Shown piece after piece: positions 22,789 to 33,769 of a DNA stretch of 64,000 nt. The DNA is taken from contig JAGPNK010000001.1 in NCBI GenBank assembly GCA_020746835.1, positions 3,596,001 to 3,660,000 of the forward strand, given 5' to 3'. The position numbers and the translations under genes are program-made. This stretch comes from Stachybotrys elegans. Taxonomy: Eukaryota; Ascomycota; Sordariomycetes; Hypocreales; Stachybotryaceae. Numbering within the stretch: the stretch's first letter is position 1; every line of letters starts with the position of its first letter. Under the pieces are notes generated by a model. The model searched no databases, was not told the DNA's origin, and saw nothing but the letters and a program-made list of their open reading frames with translations.

Positions 22789-24545
22789 AGAGCGGATACA
22801 TAGCGTAGACATTGTGAATTGGGAAGATATTTTGGACATTTCAGGATACAGATTACACGAGGATGAATATGAATATGAATCATGATTAATATTAACTTTC
22901 TATGGACCATTCGCAGCGCCCCAGAAGTAGAGCGCAAGCCTAGACGCCAGATGTTGATTCTGCAGAGCTTGGTTAGCCGATGCCATCACACTAAAGCAAT
23001 AAACAATGTGTGTGAGAGAGACCATGTCAGTTCTCCAAGGTGATAAGGTGTTCGTCACGATGAATCAGATAGAGCTAATATAGAGTCATCCTAATGGTGG
23101 GGGGTGTTGTGATGAAAGAGATATGAGGACTCACCCTAAATCTCGAGACTGAGGAAGGCTGCAAGTAGTTAATCATGTCCCTACTGATCACAAATTAGTG
23201 ATCGCTCGGATATTCGGTTCAGCGTAAATGCGACAAAGACACTATTGAAATGGTCAGTGATGGCCAGCGCAGAACAGGCGCGTGAGTGGACGTACGGTAT
23301 CAGAAGTTGTAAATGTGTTCATTTCCAACACCCGAAGGCACGGATCAAACAGTGTGAATACTTGACAAATCATCACAGCAAGCCAGTCAAGAGAGAGAAA
23401 ACTTGAATAAGATTCTTTCAATATGTACCTAAAGCCCGAGAATGTTAGTCGACCAGTCAACCACGGTACTATTGAAGAACCATCGAGCCAAAGGAATAAA
23501 AGCCACAAGTCAGGTGACGAAGTATCAACAAGAGAACTCGCCGGGCTCCCACCACAAGGTTTGTACGCCTTGCTTTCTAGGGTGGAAGTCGACGAGGCTC
23601 AATCTGTCCGCCCGTTCGTTCAAGTCTTCATCATAATGTGGATAGATGGTAGGAAGTGCGTGTGCCAGAGTGGGTGTATATGTACCTGCAAGTTTGCTTG
23701 GTTAGCGAACAGTGCTTCTCACAAATGTGAAGGGAAAATAATGTGTAAGGTATCTCCAATCAGACAAGGCTGAAACTGAAACAACAGAATCCACATGATA
23801 TATTAAGTATGAGGAATCCCTAAGGTGTCGTTATGATCATCACCTGGAGGGGGAAGGGTGTAGGTGCGAGGGACGGACAAGAAAAATTCTCACAAACCTT
23901 TTAAAATGGAAGAGAATATCGCGCGGTGCGCAGACCACATCCAGGGCTTGTGATTCCTGCACTGAAGAGCATGTTAGCTTCCCTGTCCTCGTCAAAGAGC
24001 TCAGCAGAGAAAAAAGAGAGGATGCTGTGGTCAGGGTAATTCTAGAGTAAATGATAATCACCATGGTTTGGTATGTATTGGATTGTTCGTGTAAAGATTC
24101 ATCATCCAAAGGCGCCGACGAGTCGAGAGAAGAAAAAGAAGCGTTCACATACCTTTTGCAGCGCATCACAGCTGCCGGCGACTCCTGGGAGACGTCCAAT
24201 TGAGGCTCTTCTCGCCAGGAGCATGCAGCCGGCAGCGTGTGAAGAATGGAAAGCAAAGAGAAAACAAAGAGAGAAAAAAAATCAAGCCCGCGAAGAAAAG
24301 GTAGAAGCTTCATTTGCGCTAGCCCTAATTCAGATTTAGTTTGATTTGCCCCGCAGTAGATTCCTGTGGCGGTGCAGATTCAATGCCGCTCCTTGTGTGG
24401 CCCACGAGTTGGGTGGCGAATGTGATAAGGTGCGGCGCTATGTAGATAAGAGCCACATCATCCGCCACTCCCATCTTACACCTCCATTCTCCAACATCAA
24501 CTTCCATCCACCGAGGACGGGAGCAACGAAACAACACAGTCAAGC
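22789..24545. other. Intergenic region with several minus-strand intron-like 3' ends
   Basis: No plus-strand gene is supported. On the minus strand four consensus branch-plus-acceptor pairs occur (acceptors near 23957, 23686, 23429 and 22960). They suggest a spliced transcript; see the separate low-confidence candidate and the findings. A short GAATAT run lies near 22863. Confidence 0.5.
23525..24313 (-). CDS. Possible small secreted protein, spliced (weak candidate)
   Basis: Hypothetical three-exon model on the minus strand: 24313-24153, 23956-23898 and 23685-23525, encoding 126 aa. The first exon encodes a Leu/Phe-rich signal-peptide-like start (MKLLPFLRG...LHTLPAACSW). The introns (196 and 212 nt) have GTATGT/GTTTGT donors and textbook 3' ends (GCTAAC...GTGCAG and GCTAAC...TTGCAG). 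The reading frame stays open across both junctions to a TGA. Against it: the introns are longer than elsewhere in this window, no homologue comes to mind, and only four Cys are present. It could instead be part of a noncoding spliced transcript. Confidence 0.2.
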
Positions 24546-25850
24546 ATGGCGTCCGTGGGGACATTGTGGGCTCCTGTAGCCCTACGGTTCCTGCGCGTCG
24601 CCGTTGCGAACACCACAAAGGTGGTTCGTACAAGGATCGCAAATACGACCAAAACACTCCAAAGCAACATTCCCCAGTCGGTGAGGGCCGGGTATACTGG
24701 CCGACAGCCCATTCACCCGACAGCACTCCTGCGACAGCAGAGACGCTCTGCACGATGGTTCTCCGGCGCCACCGGCCAGAACATCCAGAATGCCGTCAAG
24801 AGATTCATCAGCACTGAGGCAGGCGCCGTGCAGCGGTCTCGCTTCGACCGATCGGCTCCCAGCATTGCACGACACATCGCTCAGGCGTCCGGCCGTGCTC
24901 CCTTTTCGGGCGCCCTGCGACCCAACCTCACCGGCGGTGCCCTTCCGCGATCGGCCGGCGGGTACGGCATTGGAGGAAGCGCGAGATACTTCTCGCATAC
25001 CCCGGCAGCTCCGGCCCAAGTCGTCCAGAACGTCTCCCAGGCTATGCGTGCCTTCTTCCTGTCGGGACAGAAGCTGCAATACGAAGGGCTCGGACCTCGG
25101 GGAGAGCGTCAGTACCGCGCTGTGTCATGCTTGGAGGACAAGGCCATGGCCAAGTTCGCCTCGGTTCCCCTCTCGGCTCCCGGCGCCTTTATCGACTTCA
25201 ACCTGAAGCCCACGGTTACTGCCATGGGCCCTCTTGCTGCGGCTATTGCTGCTGAGGCCTCTGAGGCTCAGCTCAGCGGAGCCGTGACCCTGAACGGCGA
25301 GGGCTTCCTCGACGGCCTCTCTGCCGACTTTGACCGCGCCCTGAAGGATATCAACGCGGTTCAAGCCGACATCCGACGGCTTTCCATTCTCGGCGACTTG
25401 CCTGTTTTGTTGCAAAAGGACGACACTGTGCGTGTCAGGTTCCCAGGCGTCGATGCGTATACGGTTGAAAGACTCTGCGACGATATCGGCATCCAGCGAG
25501 GTGTCATCGGCCAGGACCCCGATTTTGACGATGGGGTCGACGTGGCTATGGCGCTGAGGTTCCCCTTTGCGCCTCAGTCCGACAAGACCCTGACATCTCC
25601 TGGAGGATCCGCCCGCTCCATCGGGAGCTATGAGTTTGAGGAAATTTCGTCGCTTGGGGAAGACCCTTTTGTTCAAGATGCTTTGATGGACGAGATGGCG
25701 GACAATCCATGGTTCTCAGAGTCGGAGATTGATGGGAGCACAGGTCTGTCCAAGGCGTCCCCGGGCCAGTCCCCGCAGGACTACGAGGGACTGGAAGGTA
25801 TTTATCGGTTCCTGGAGGAGTGTGACCGCGCCAAGAACAAGTATCATTGA
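24546..25850 (+). CDS. Probable mitochondrial protein of unknown function
   Basis: Single exon, 434 aa. The first 160 residues are rich in Arg, Ala, Ser and Thr and poor in acidic residues, with several mitochondrial-presequence-like motifs (ARWFSG, VKRFIS, ARYFSHTPAAP). The rest is a folded-looking region: AMRAFFLSGQKLQYEG, then AMGPLAAAIAAEASEAQLSG, then VRVRFPGVDAYTVERLCDDIGIQRGVI. It ends in an acidic tail with EGIYRFLEECDRAKNKYH. I cannot name the family with confidence. The ordered C-terminal part and clean coding character show it is a real gene. Mitochondrial targeting is inferred from the N terminus only. Confidence 0.82.
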   Translation: MASVGTLWAPVALRFLRVAVANTTKVVRTRIANTTKTLQSNIPQSVRAGYTGRQPIHPTALLRQQRRSARWFSGATGQNIQNAVKRFISTEAGAVQRSRFDRSAPSIARHIAQASGRAPFSGALRPNLTGGALPRSAGGYGIGGSARYFSHTPAAPAQVVQNVSQAMRAFFLSGQKLQYEGLGPRGERQYRAVSCLEDKAMAKFASVPLSAPGAFIDFNLKPTVTAMGPLAAAIAAEASEAQLSGAVTLNGEGFLDGLSADFDRALKDINAVQADIRRLSILGDLPVLLQKDDTVRVRFPGVDAYTVERLCDDIGIQRGVIGQDPDFDDGVDVAMALRFPFAPQSDKTLTSPGGSARSIGSYEFEEISSLGEDPFVQDALMDEMADNPWFSESEIDGSTGLSKASPGQSPQDYEGLEGIYRFLEECDRAKNKYH

Positions 25851-26567
25851 GGCGCCGTTGCATGTTGAATTGGTGAAGCGCAATGGCTTGGAAGCCAAAT
25901 CCACACTCTTTCGTACATTATAGCCAGAAAGGCAAGACTGCCAGCCAGCAATTTCCTTGAGATATTATGAACAAATCGATTCTTCAGCTGCACTTTGACT
26001 GATTTCCAACAAGCTCGACTGTGAGATGTGTGTAGCCAGGTCAAGATTATTTGTCAAAACCCGGCTGGCTCTGGTTGCCTTTGCCCGACTCCGAGTATGG
26101 CCGGTCCAGCAAGGTAGTCGTAGTAGACAGCTTCTGCAGAAAGATGCCAAAGGAGAAGAAGTCGGCACAGAGATGTTCGCAGCTGCTGCCAGCTTGCGGG
26201 GGAGGGCTAGTTGCACCAGGATCCATTAAGCCCAATCCTGACTATGTTTGTCAAGTTTGAAAAGGTGTTGTTTAAGTAGTCAGAATTCTAGTTGAGATGG
26301 TTGAGAGAAGGAGAATAAAACAGCATGGAAATGAAAGGGAAGGGTTCCGTCGGTCCACGACAACGCTCAAATCACGCTATGGCTTATCGCTTATCGCTGC
26401 TCTAGGGCAAATGCCCAGAAGTTGTTACAGCGGGCATCGGTGCTAAATGGATCTAGATGGCATCAGGCGACGGACATGAGCACTGGAGCTTCATTAATTC
26501 CCTCCCCCACTATTTTCCATCTGATAACTTAAATGTGGCCCTGCGCATAGCGTGTGGGTAGCTGCTA
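25851..26567. other. Intergenic flank of the transposon island
   Basis: 3' UTR of the mitochondrial-type gene and ordinary-composition DNA up to the TA dinucleotide where the Tc1/mariner element begins. Base composition changes abruptly at 26568-26640. No gene seen. Confidence 0.6.
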
Positions 26568-26594
26568 TAGTGGGGCGAAAAAAGTAATCAGTCT
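26568..26594 (+). repeat. Left terminal inverted repeat of the Tc1/mariner element
   Basis: Begins TAGTGGGGCGAAAAAAG after target TA at 26566-26567. The first base is probably a mutated C, because the right end reads CAGTG. Imperfect similarity continues about 15 bp further in. Confidence 0.93.
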
Positions 26595-26724
26595 TTTTGA
26601 CTTTTTCCCTTACTTTATTGCTCTAGCCCCTTAACCCCAGATATAGTTATATTATTTAAATTGTAATTTTACTACTAAAATGCTTTATAACTACCTAAAT
26701 CCAAGATATAGTATTATATAAAGA

Positions 26725-26954
26725 GTAAGGGTTTAGAAGATATATAAGTTAGGATATTCTTACTATAAGATTGCTACCTTAAAGTAGCTAAAGCCCTATA
26801 CTATTTCTAGTATTATTAAGTATTAAAAAACTTAATTTAAAAGATAAAATTTATATTAATTAGGGTACTCTTAAATCTTATTTAATTAAGATAAAAGATA
26901 TATTAAATAGATTATTAGAAAAAACCCTTTTATTTAATATAAAGAATTCCTTAA
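26725..26954 (+). pseudogene. Tc1/mariner transposase, N-terminal fragment
   Basis: One plus-strand frame reads like the N-terminal helix-turn-helix of a fungal Tc1 transposase (YSYYKIATL... then ISSIIKY). It is interrupted by several TAA/TAG codons. It stops at the CTTAA target duplication (26950-26954) where the Gypsy element entered, and continues after 34826. Confidence 0.65.
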
Positions 26955-27305
26955 TGTCACGGGCCCAGACTAGAAGGGGGTGCCTGAGGCTACTGTGGCA
27001 GCTATAGGTAAGGAATGCAGCTAAGGGATAGTGTATAGGAGCTGCTATTTAGTAATGAAAGTAAAGCTATTTATATAGCTAGGACAATAGTAGTATAGAG
27101 TACCTTTATATTCTAATCTAGCTGCACTAAGATTATAATATAGTAGCTAAATAATAGTATAAATAGCCTAGAACCTTGCTTTTTTAAAGAAAGGAAAGGC
27201 AAAGAATAATTAGTATTTATTAAGTAACCTACCTTTAAGCTTACTATATATCTTCTACTAAATATCCTTCTACTCTATTTACTCTTCTATTCTACTACTA
27301 TTATA
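26955..27305 (+). repeat. 5' LTR of the Gypsy element
   Basis: 351 bp, starting TGTCACGGGCC and ending ...TATTATA (originally probably TATTACA). Its first 50 bp keep more G and C than the 3' copy, showing uneven mutation of the two LTRs. Confidence 0.93.
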
Positions 27306-27799
27306 AATTATTCTCTTTTCCTAAGCTACTATTAGGCTAGAGACTATTTAAATAGAAAGATACTTAATTTTATTTTTACTTATATATTATATAGTAGTTC
27401 TATTGCTAGTATAGTGTAGGGCCTTTATATATATAATGCTAAAATAGATTTATTATTTAGTCTACTAACTATAAAGACTATAGATAATTTCTTTATAGCC
27501 TTAGCCTTTGAGCTAGACCTGCTTTTTATAGTTAAGTCTGCTCTATATGATTCTTTAGTTAGCTAAGTACTTAATCTAGCTAATAATATACTAGATAAGT
27601 GTATTAGGCTTATTGCTTTTAAGAGTCTATAGAAGTATAAGCTATAGTATATTCAGGATATAGCTAGCTATAGCTATTTCTTAATTAATCTATAGAAGCT
27701 ACTAAGAGTAGAGGGTCTATATACTATAGAGGTAAAGTAATCTAGGGGTAACTCTTTTATAAGGGTATAGCTTTTTAAGCCTTGGTTCTATATATCTAT

Positions 27800-28600
27800 C
27801 TATCTTAACTTTAATATATTTTTTTAAAGACTAGAGGTAGTCTTTTAGGCCTTACTAAATATAAGTAGTAGCTATATTACTTGGGTTAACTATGTTTTCT
27901 CCTGCTTAAAAGGGCTCCCTAAGTAGTGATGGAATAACTACCTAGCTGCTAGAGTATCTAATCTTATATTAATTATATGGGCTAAGTTTATTAAGTGGTT
28001 ATATAGGTAAGTTTTTAATAGTAATATCTATAATTAAAATGCTATCTTAAAGATACTATATTTATACTAAGAATATAAGGAGTTTCTTTTTATATTTGTA
28101 GTATGCTTTAAAGGCATTATAGTAGAAGCTTTAACCTTACTATTAAATAAGGTCTGTATTTTTTTTTTCTAAGCTATACTTATTAATTAAGTGAAAGAGT
28201 ATATATTTAGTAGAAGACTATCTACTAGCTGGCTAGAGGTTATTAAGTTAGCTATCACTATTAATATATAGATACTATAGTTTATATATAGCCCTAAGCT
28301 ATACTATAGTTAGGCTATAGAAATAGTCTCTAAGTTAGTAATCTAAGGTAATTCTAGAAGTAACTAAGGCATTATAGCTAGTAACTTAATCCCTTTTCTA
28401 GCTATAATGCTAGAGCTATATAGCTCTTTTATTAATAGCCTACCTATAACCTATTAATAAGAGATAATGTACTATAAGTATAGTATACTAGGATATATCT
28501 TTACCTATTATATAGTATTTAACTATAAGTAGTATAATAGTATTAAGTATATTACTAAGAGGTATAGTATAAATAGCTTGCTTATAGAAGTATTACTAGT
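27800..28600 (+). pseudogene. Gypsy gag remnant
   Basis: A plus-strand frame contains capsid-like fragments (AARVSNLILIIWAKFIKWLY, then a Leu-rich helical stretch) broken by TAG/TAA. Position before the protease and similarity to fungal chromovirus Gag support the call. Boundaries are approximate. Confidence 0.6.
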
Positions 28601-30612
28601 ATTCCCTGCTAGCTATACTATAGCTATAGAGTCTAACTTAGTTTCTATAGCCCTTAGTGTGTAGTTTTATTAGATAGGGGGTAAGAATGGTATAAGGTGG
28701 TATATCCTAATCTGAGGGTACTAAAGTTAGGTTCTAGTGACTGTGCTACTAGACTCTGGCTTAAATAGCTATTTAATTTACTTTTGGCTAGCTAGCCCTT
28801 CTATAGAGTGGCTCTTAAATATGCCTGAGACTATTAGGGGATTTATACTTAAGGTAGTAATGTAAGCTAAGGGCTAGATTAAGAAGCTTATAAAGATTAC
28901 TAATAACTGGGGATAGATAAGGCTCTAGCTACTTACCTTTGTAATAGTAGATGGGAAGGAGAATATTATTCTAGGCCTTCTATGGTTTTAAGTAGTTAAC
29001 TTATGAATTTTATTTAAGTATAATTACTAGAATTACCCTATTGCTATAGAGAACCTTAAGGTACTATTGCCCTAGAAGGCTAAGGAAGCTACTATAACTT
29101 ATAGGTATACTATGGTACTATAATGGAAAGACTAACAAGAGATAGAAAAGGAGTAATCTACTAGTAAGCTAGTTTTATAGTTAGTAATATCTGCTAAGTA
29201 TATTAATTTTAATAATATATTCTTATATAAATGAGTTACTGAGTTGCCTTTTATTTTAGAAGGAAGAATATACTCTATTAACCTAATTAGTAATAAAGTA
29301 CTACTGTAAGGGCCTATCTATACCTGTGTAGCTAAAGAGCTAGAGGCTTTCTAGAGCTTTCTTAATATTATACTTAAATATAGTTAGATATGGCAATTTA
29401 TAAGTCTAGTAGTAACACCTATACTATTTGTGCCAAAAAAAGGAGAGAAGCTATAGCTATATATTAACTATTATAGGCTTAATAAGCTAATGATTAAGCA
29501 CTGGGTATTTATCCTATTAATTATAGAGATTCTTAATTAGCTATAGAGTATAATTATCTATATAAAGATTAATTTAATAGATATATATTACTGGCTATAT
29601 ATCTATAAAGGCAATAAGTAGAAGATTGCTTTCTAGACTTAGTATAGGCTTTTTAAATTTCTAGTAATATTAATAGGGCTTATAAATGTATCTATAATCT
29701 TTTAGAAGTTTATAAATAAGATACTATAAGATTTAATAGATGTTAGCTATATTGTTTATTTAGATAATATCTTAGTTTTTAGTTACTTAGTTATAGAGTA
29801 TATATAGTATATATATAAAGTGCTTAAACAATTAAGGGCCTACTAACTATATACTAACCTAGAAAAGTATAAATTTTTAATAACCTAAATAAGCTACTTT
29901 AGATTTATAGTAATGCTTAAAGAGATTTAGATAGAGCTAGAGTGTATTAAGGCTATTATTAACTGGCTAGAGCCTAGTAGTATAAATGAAGTATAGTTAC
30001 TACTTGGATTTGTAGAGTTCTATTAACGATTTATTAGAAACTATAGCTATATTATTAAACTACTAATTGATTTTATTTAAGGAAAGGGAAAGGAAGTCTT
30101 CTAGCTAGAGTTTAGTAAGAAGTAAGTAATCTAGTAGCTTAAGAATATCTTTTTAAAAGAACTAGTGCTAAAGTAGTTTAATTTAAAAATAAAGATTTAA
30201 GTAGAAATAAATACTTTAGATTTTGCAATTAGTATTGTCTTTGTATAGTTATAGTGAAATAGCTAGTATCTAGTTGTGTTTATATTAAAGAAGCTAAGTG
30301 ATACTATAGTAAATCTCTTTATACTAGATAAAGAGATGCTTATTATTATTAAAGTATTCTAAATGTGGAGATATTATCTTGTTTATGTGTAGGATAAGGT
30401 AAAAGTGGTTACTAATTACCTAAATTACATTTACTTAGTAGGAAAAGTAAAGTTGATTTATAAGTAGCTAGTAGCTTTAGATAAGTTAGTAGTGTTTAAC
30501 TTTATAATTAGATATAGACTAGGGGTATATAACCCTGTAAATCTATTATCTTATAGAGTTAACTTCTATAAGATAGAAGGTTAAAGTGTGAGCTATATGG
30601 TAGCTGTGTTTT

Positions 30613-30617
30613 AGTAG
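30613..30617. repeat. Target duplication, left copy (AGTAG)
   Basis: AGTAG here and at 30821-30825 directly flank the TG...CA-ended 203-bp insertion. Five base pairs is the usual duplication of LTR-element integrases. Confidence 0.85.
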
Positions 30618-30708
30618 TGTTGGAAGGCTTTTCTTAATGCGTAAGGAATCACAGTAGATTTGGATCCATTAAGCGTAGAGTGAAAAGATTGATGATAAGT
30701 CTAGAAAC

Positions 30709-30735
30709 CCCAATCCAGGCTGTCCCTGGATTGGG
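30709..30735. repeat. Perfect 11-bp inverted repeat inside the solo LTR
   Basis: CCCAATCCAGG (30709-30719) and CCTGGATTGGG (30725-30735), separated by a 5-nt loop. It would form a strong hairpin in RNA or a cruciform in DNA. Confidence 0.95.
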
Positions 30736-30741
30736 TACGTT

Positions 30742-30799
30742 TTGAATGGGCAGTCCAGAACGTCTGCTTAGTAAGCAGACGTCCTGTATAACCATTCAA
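30742..30799. repeat. Nested inverted repeats inside the solo LTR
   Basis: Outer arms are TTGAATGG (30742-30749) and CCATTCAA (30792-30799). The inner palindrome ACGTCTGCTTA, G, TAAGCAGACGT (30760-30782) is perfect over 11 bp per arm. Together they form a stem with an internal loop. Confidence 0.95.
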
Positions 30800-32515
30800 T
30801 ACATGTTACATAAATCCACAAGTAGTGATTCTATAATAAGTTAAGGGAACTTTTAGAGAGTTATAGAAAAAAACCTGTGATCTAGTGGTGCTAGGAGAGC
30901 TCTAGGGGAGACTATATACTAGATAGATTATGCCCAATGAATAGTCCTAATGCTAGGAGGGGATAAATATATTAAATCTGCCTTTAGTCTATGTATAATA
31001 TAATAGTTTCTATAGATAACTTACTAGTAATAAGTAGTAGTCTTGCTAGGATCTAAGAGAGTAATCTAGAAGGAGAAATGTAAGGTAATTAAAGAAGTAT
31101 AACTGTAATAGATAAACTGTTAAATAAGTCTTTAAATAAGGCTATTTAATAGAAGTAATAGAGGGATACCTTTGCCTAAGAAAAGCTATAATATATAGAC
31201 ATATTATTAGCTAGCTTAACAGTTAGAAGCCATTAGTTATTAGAAAACCCTGGCTTTCTATATTATAAAAAGTAGATTTTTATTCTATAGGGCTTGAGAA
31301 CCAAGATTCTCTAGCTATTATATAATAACCCTACTGTAGGACACTAGGGCATTATAAAAATCTTAAAGTGTATTACTATGTTTTACTTTTAGCTAGAAAT
31401 AAAAGCTTAAGTAAAGTAGTATATAAAAATGTATAACTTATATTAAGTAAATAAGGCATAATACTATTAATTCTATGGCAAGTTAGTAATACTTTTAATT
31501 CTAGCTATACTATTTAAGGAAATCTTAATGGATTTTATTATAGATCTATCTAGAGTAATAGTTTAAAAAAGAAAGTATAACTCTCTATTAGTTATAGTAA
31601 ATAAACTAATAAAGTATATAATTTTTATTTTAATAAATAAGGAGGTTATCTATGAGATATTAGTAATCCTACTGCTAGAGAATATTTTCTTTTACTTTAG
31701 CCTATTAAAGGGTATTATAATAGACTATATATAAATCTTTATAAAAGCATTCTGGTAGTAAACCTTCTACTATCTTATTATATATAAGTAGTACTTTAGT
31801 ATAATATTCTATTTATAGACTAATAGCTAAATAGAGTAAATAAACTAAATAGTTAAATACTATATTAGAGTTTATTATAAATAGTTATAAGAGAATTGGG
31901 TTAATCTACTTTTAATAGCTGCTTTTATATAGAATATAGCTATATATAAAGAAAGTAGTATAGTACTAGTATAGCTACTACTAGGTTATATGCCCTATAG
32001 ATCTAGCCAGATCTTAGTTATATATTATAAAGTAAATAAAAATAGTTTAGTAGTATAATAAGTTAAGGATTTAGAAATAGTATAAGCTACTACCTTATAG
32101 TAGCTATAAAAGGTATAAGTAGTATACTTAAAGTATTATAATAAAAAGTAACTAACTAAGAAGTTTAAAAAAGGCAACTAGATTATTATTTTAACTAAAT
32201 ATATAAACCTAGGGTACCTATTAAAAAAGTTTATAAAGAAGTTTATTAGCTTTTATTAAATTAAATATATTATTAAACCATACTACTTAGTTTATTAAGT
32301 ATAACTACTATTAGCTATAAAAATATATAATATTTTTAATATTAGTAACCTAGAGCTATATTATAATAGAAAGAGAGAATCTATTAAGCTAGACTAATAT
32401 CTCTTTCTTACTAAAGAAACTTAAGAGATTAAAAAAATCCTAGTATATAGAGGGAGTTAAGTATATTATGAATATAAAGTAAAGTAAAAGAACTTTTCTA
32501 AGTCTAAGAATACCT

Positions 32516-32784
32516 GGTAGAAAAGGCAAGACTTTATTATAACTAAGGTTATTAATAAGTATAAAGCCAGGCTCTAAGTAAAAGGGAAGTAGGGGCCTTA
32601 TAGGAAAGGAGCTATAAGATAGCTAAAGGTTTAAAAAAGGGGAATATTTAGTAGGAAAGGCAAGACTTTATTATAACTAAGGTTATTAATAAATATAAAG
32701 TTAGGCTCTAAGTAAAAGGAAAGTAGGGGCCTTATAGGAAAGGAGCTATAAGATAGCTAAAGGTTTAAAAAAGGGAAACCCTAA
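32516..32784 (+). repeat. 134-bp tandem duplication in the Gypsy element
   Basis: Two adjacent copies with a 134-bp period, starting near GGCAAGACTTTATTATAAC at 32525 and 32659. The visible differences are mostly G/A or C/T, so the copies probably mutated separately after duplication. It lies at and just after the chromodomain coding end. Confidence 0.88.
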
Positions 32785-33769
32785 GCTAAAAAGGTTCTAA
32801 AAATTATATTAATAATAGTAGTTAGTAAAGTAAAAGCTTAAGGAAGTTCTAAAAATTATACTGGTAGAACAAGGCTAGTGCTTAGTTAGAGCTAAGTAAG
32901 TAAAAAGCTTAGAAAAGAATCTTAAATACTAGAGAATAAAGTAAAATGCCAGGGTAGCTAATTAATAAAACCCTTAAACCTTTATTAATACTATGCCTTG
33001 TGTAAGGAATATACTACTATTATAAAGGAGGATAGTATTTATCTTATTCCTTGCCTTTCTTAAGCTCTAATAGAGCCTTATTATTCTTAACCTAGGCTAG
33101 TATTAAAGAAGGGTATATATAGGAAAGGAGTACTAGAACCTTAAGGTTTCTAAACAGGGAGATATACTGGGCTATTATAGTAGCTAGCTAAGTCTAGGCT
33201 TTAGCTATAGCTTAAGCACTATTAGCTATATTAATCTTATACTGAACCTATAGTATCTTGAGTTAGCGGTATTACTACTATTCCTATACTACTGCTAGCT
33301 AGCTAGCTTAAGTAGCTAAGGTGCCCTTTTTCTTTTAAGTATCTATAGTGCCTTCTTCCCTTTAGCCTATATAAGCTTAATAGCCTAAAGATTAGGAACT
33401 ATAGCTAATAGAAAAGTAGTAAGATTCTAGGCGAGTTTAGTAGGTCTATTAGTAAGCTCTTTATATAGCTTATTATTTAAATAATAATAATAATACTTGA
33501 TTAATCTATTTAATAGTAAAGTTAGGGTAAGAAAGCTATAAAAATAAAGTAAATTACTTACTATCTATATTATTATAATAAGGCTTAGGTATGGTATCTA
33601 TATAATCCCAAGTTATAGCTATAGTTAGGTAGTATTAGTATATAATAGACTAGCTATTATTTAGTAAATAGGCTATAAGTAGTAGGAATAAAGATAACTT
33701 ATAAATAGAAATTAGTCTTGCTTTTAGCCTTAATTACTAGGGCTATAAGGCTATATAAACGCAAGAAGG

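Larger units (their letters stand above)
30618..30820. mobile_element. Solo-LTR-like insertion (203 bp) of ordinary base composition
   Basis: Begins TGTTGGAAGG and ends AATCCACA, so it has TG...CA ends with a TGTTGGA start typical of Copia-type LTRs. It is flanked by AGTAG duplications. It is embedded in the AT-rich Gypsy pol yet keeps normal GC content, so it escaped the hypermutation. It contains two strong hairpins (30709-30735, and 30742-30799 with nested arms). No coding capacity. It is either a solo LTR left after recombination or a very short nonautonomous LTR element. Confidence 0.8.
28700..32600 (+). pseudogene. Gypsy pol remnant (protease, RT, RNase H, integrase, chromodomain)
   Basis: Protease motif VTVLLDSGLNSYL lies near 28745. 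RT has TPILFVPKKGEKL near 29430. The catalytic box near 29755 reads YLDN instead of YLDD, a single G-to-A change that would kill activity. The RNase H/linker region contains YRLGVYNPVNLLSYRV near 30510. The integrase has NNPTVGH near 31325, then the central DDE core to about 32.0 kb. The chromodomain is recognisable as VYYEYKVK...KNTW near 32460-32515. Many TAA/TAG codons interrupt all parts, and the insertion at 30618-30820 separates RNase H from integrase. Confidence 0.88.

Noticed and set aside
23254..23508. 84-codon minus-strand open frame
   Set aside because: Overlaps the third intron-like 3' end of the possible spliced transcript and has no independent coding support.
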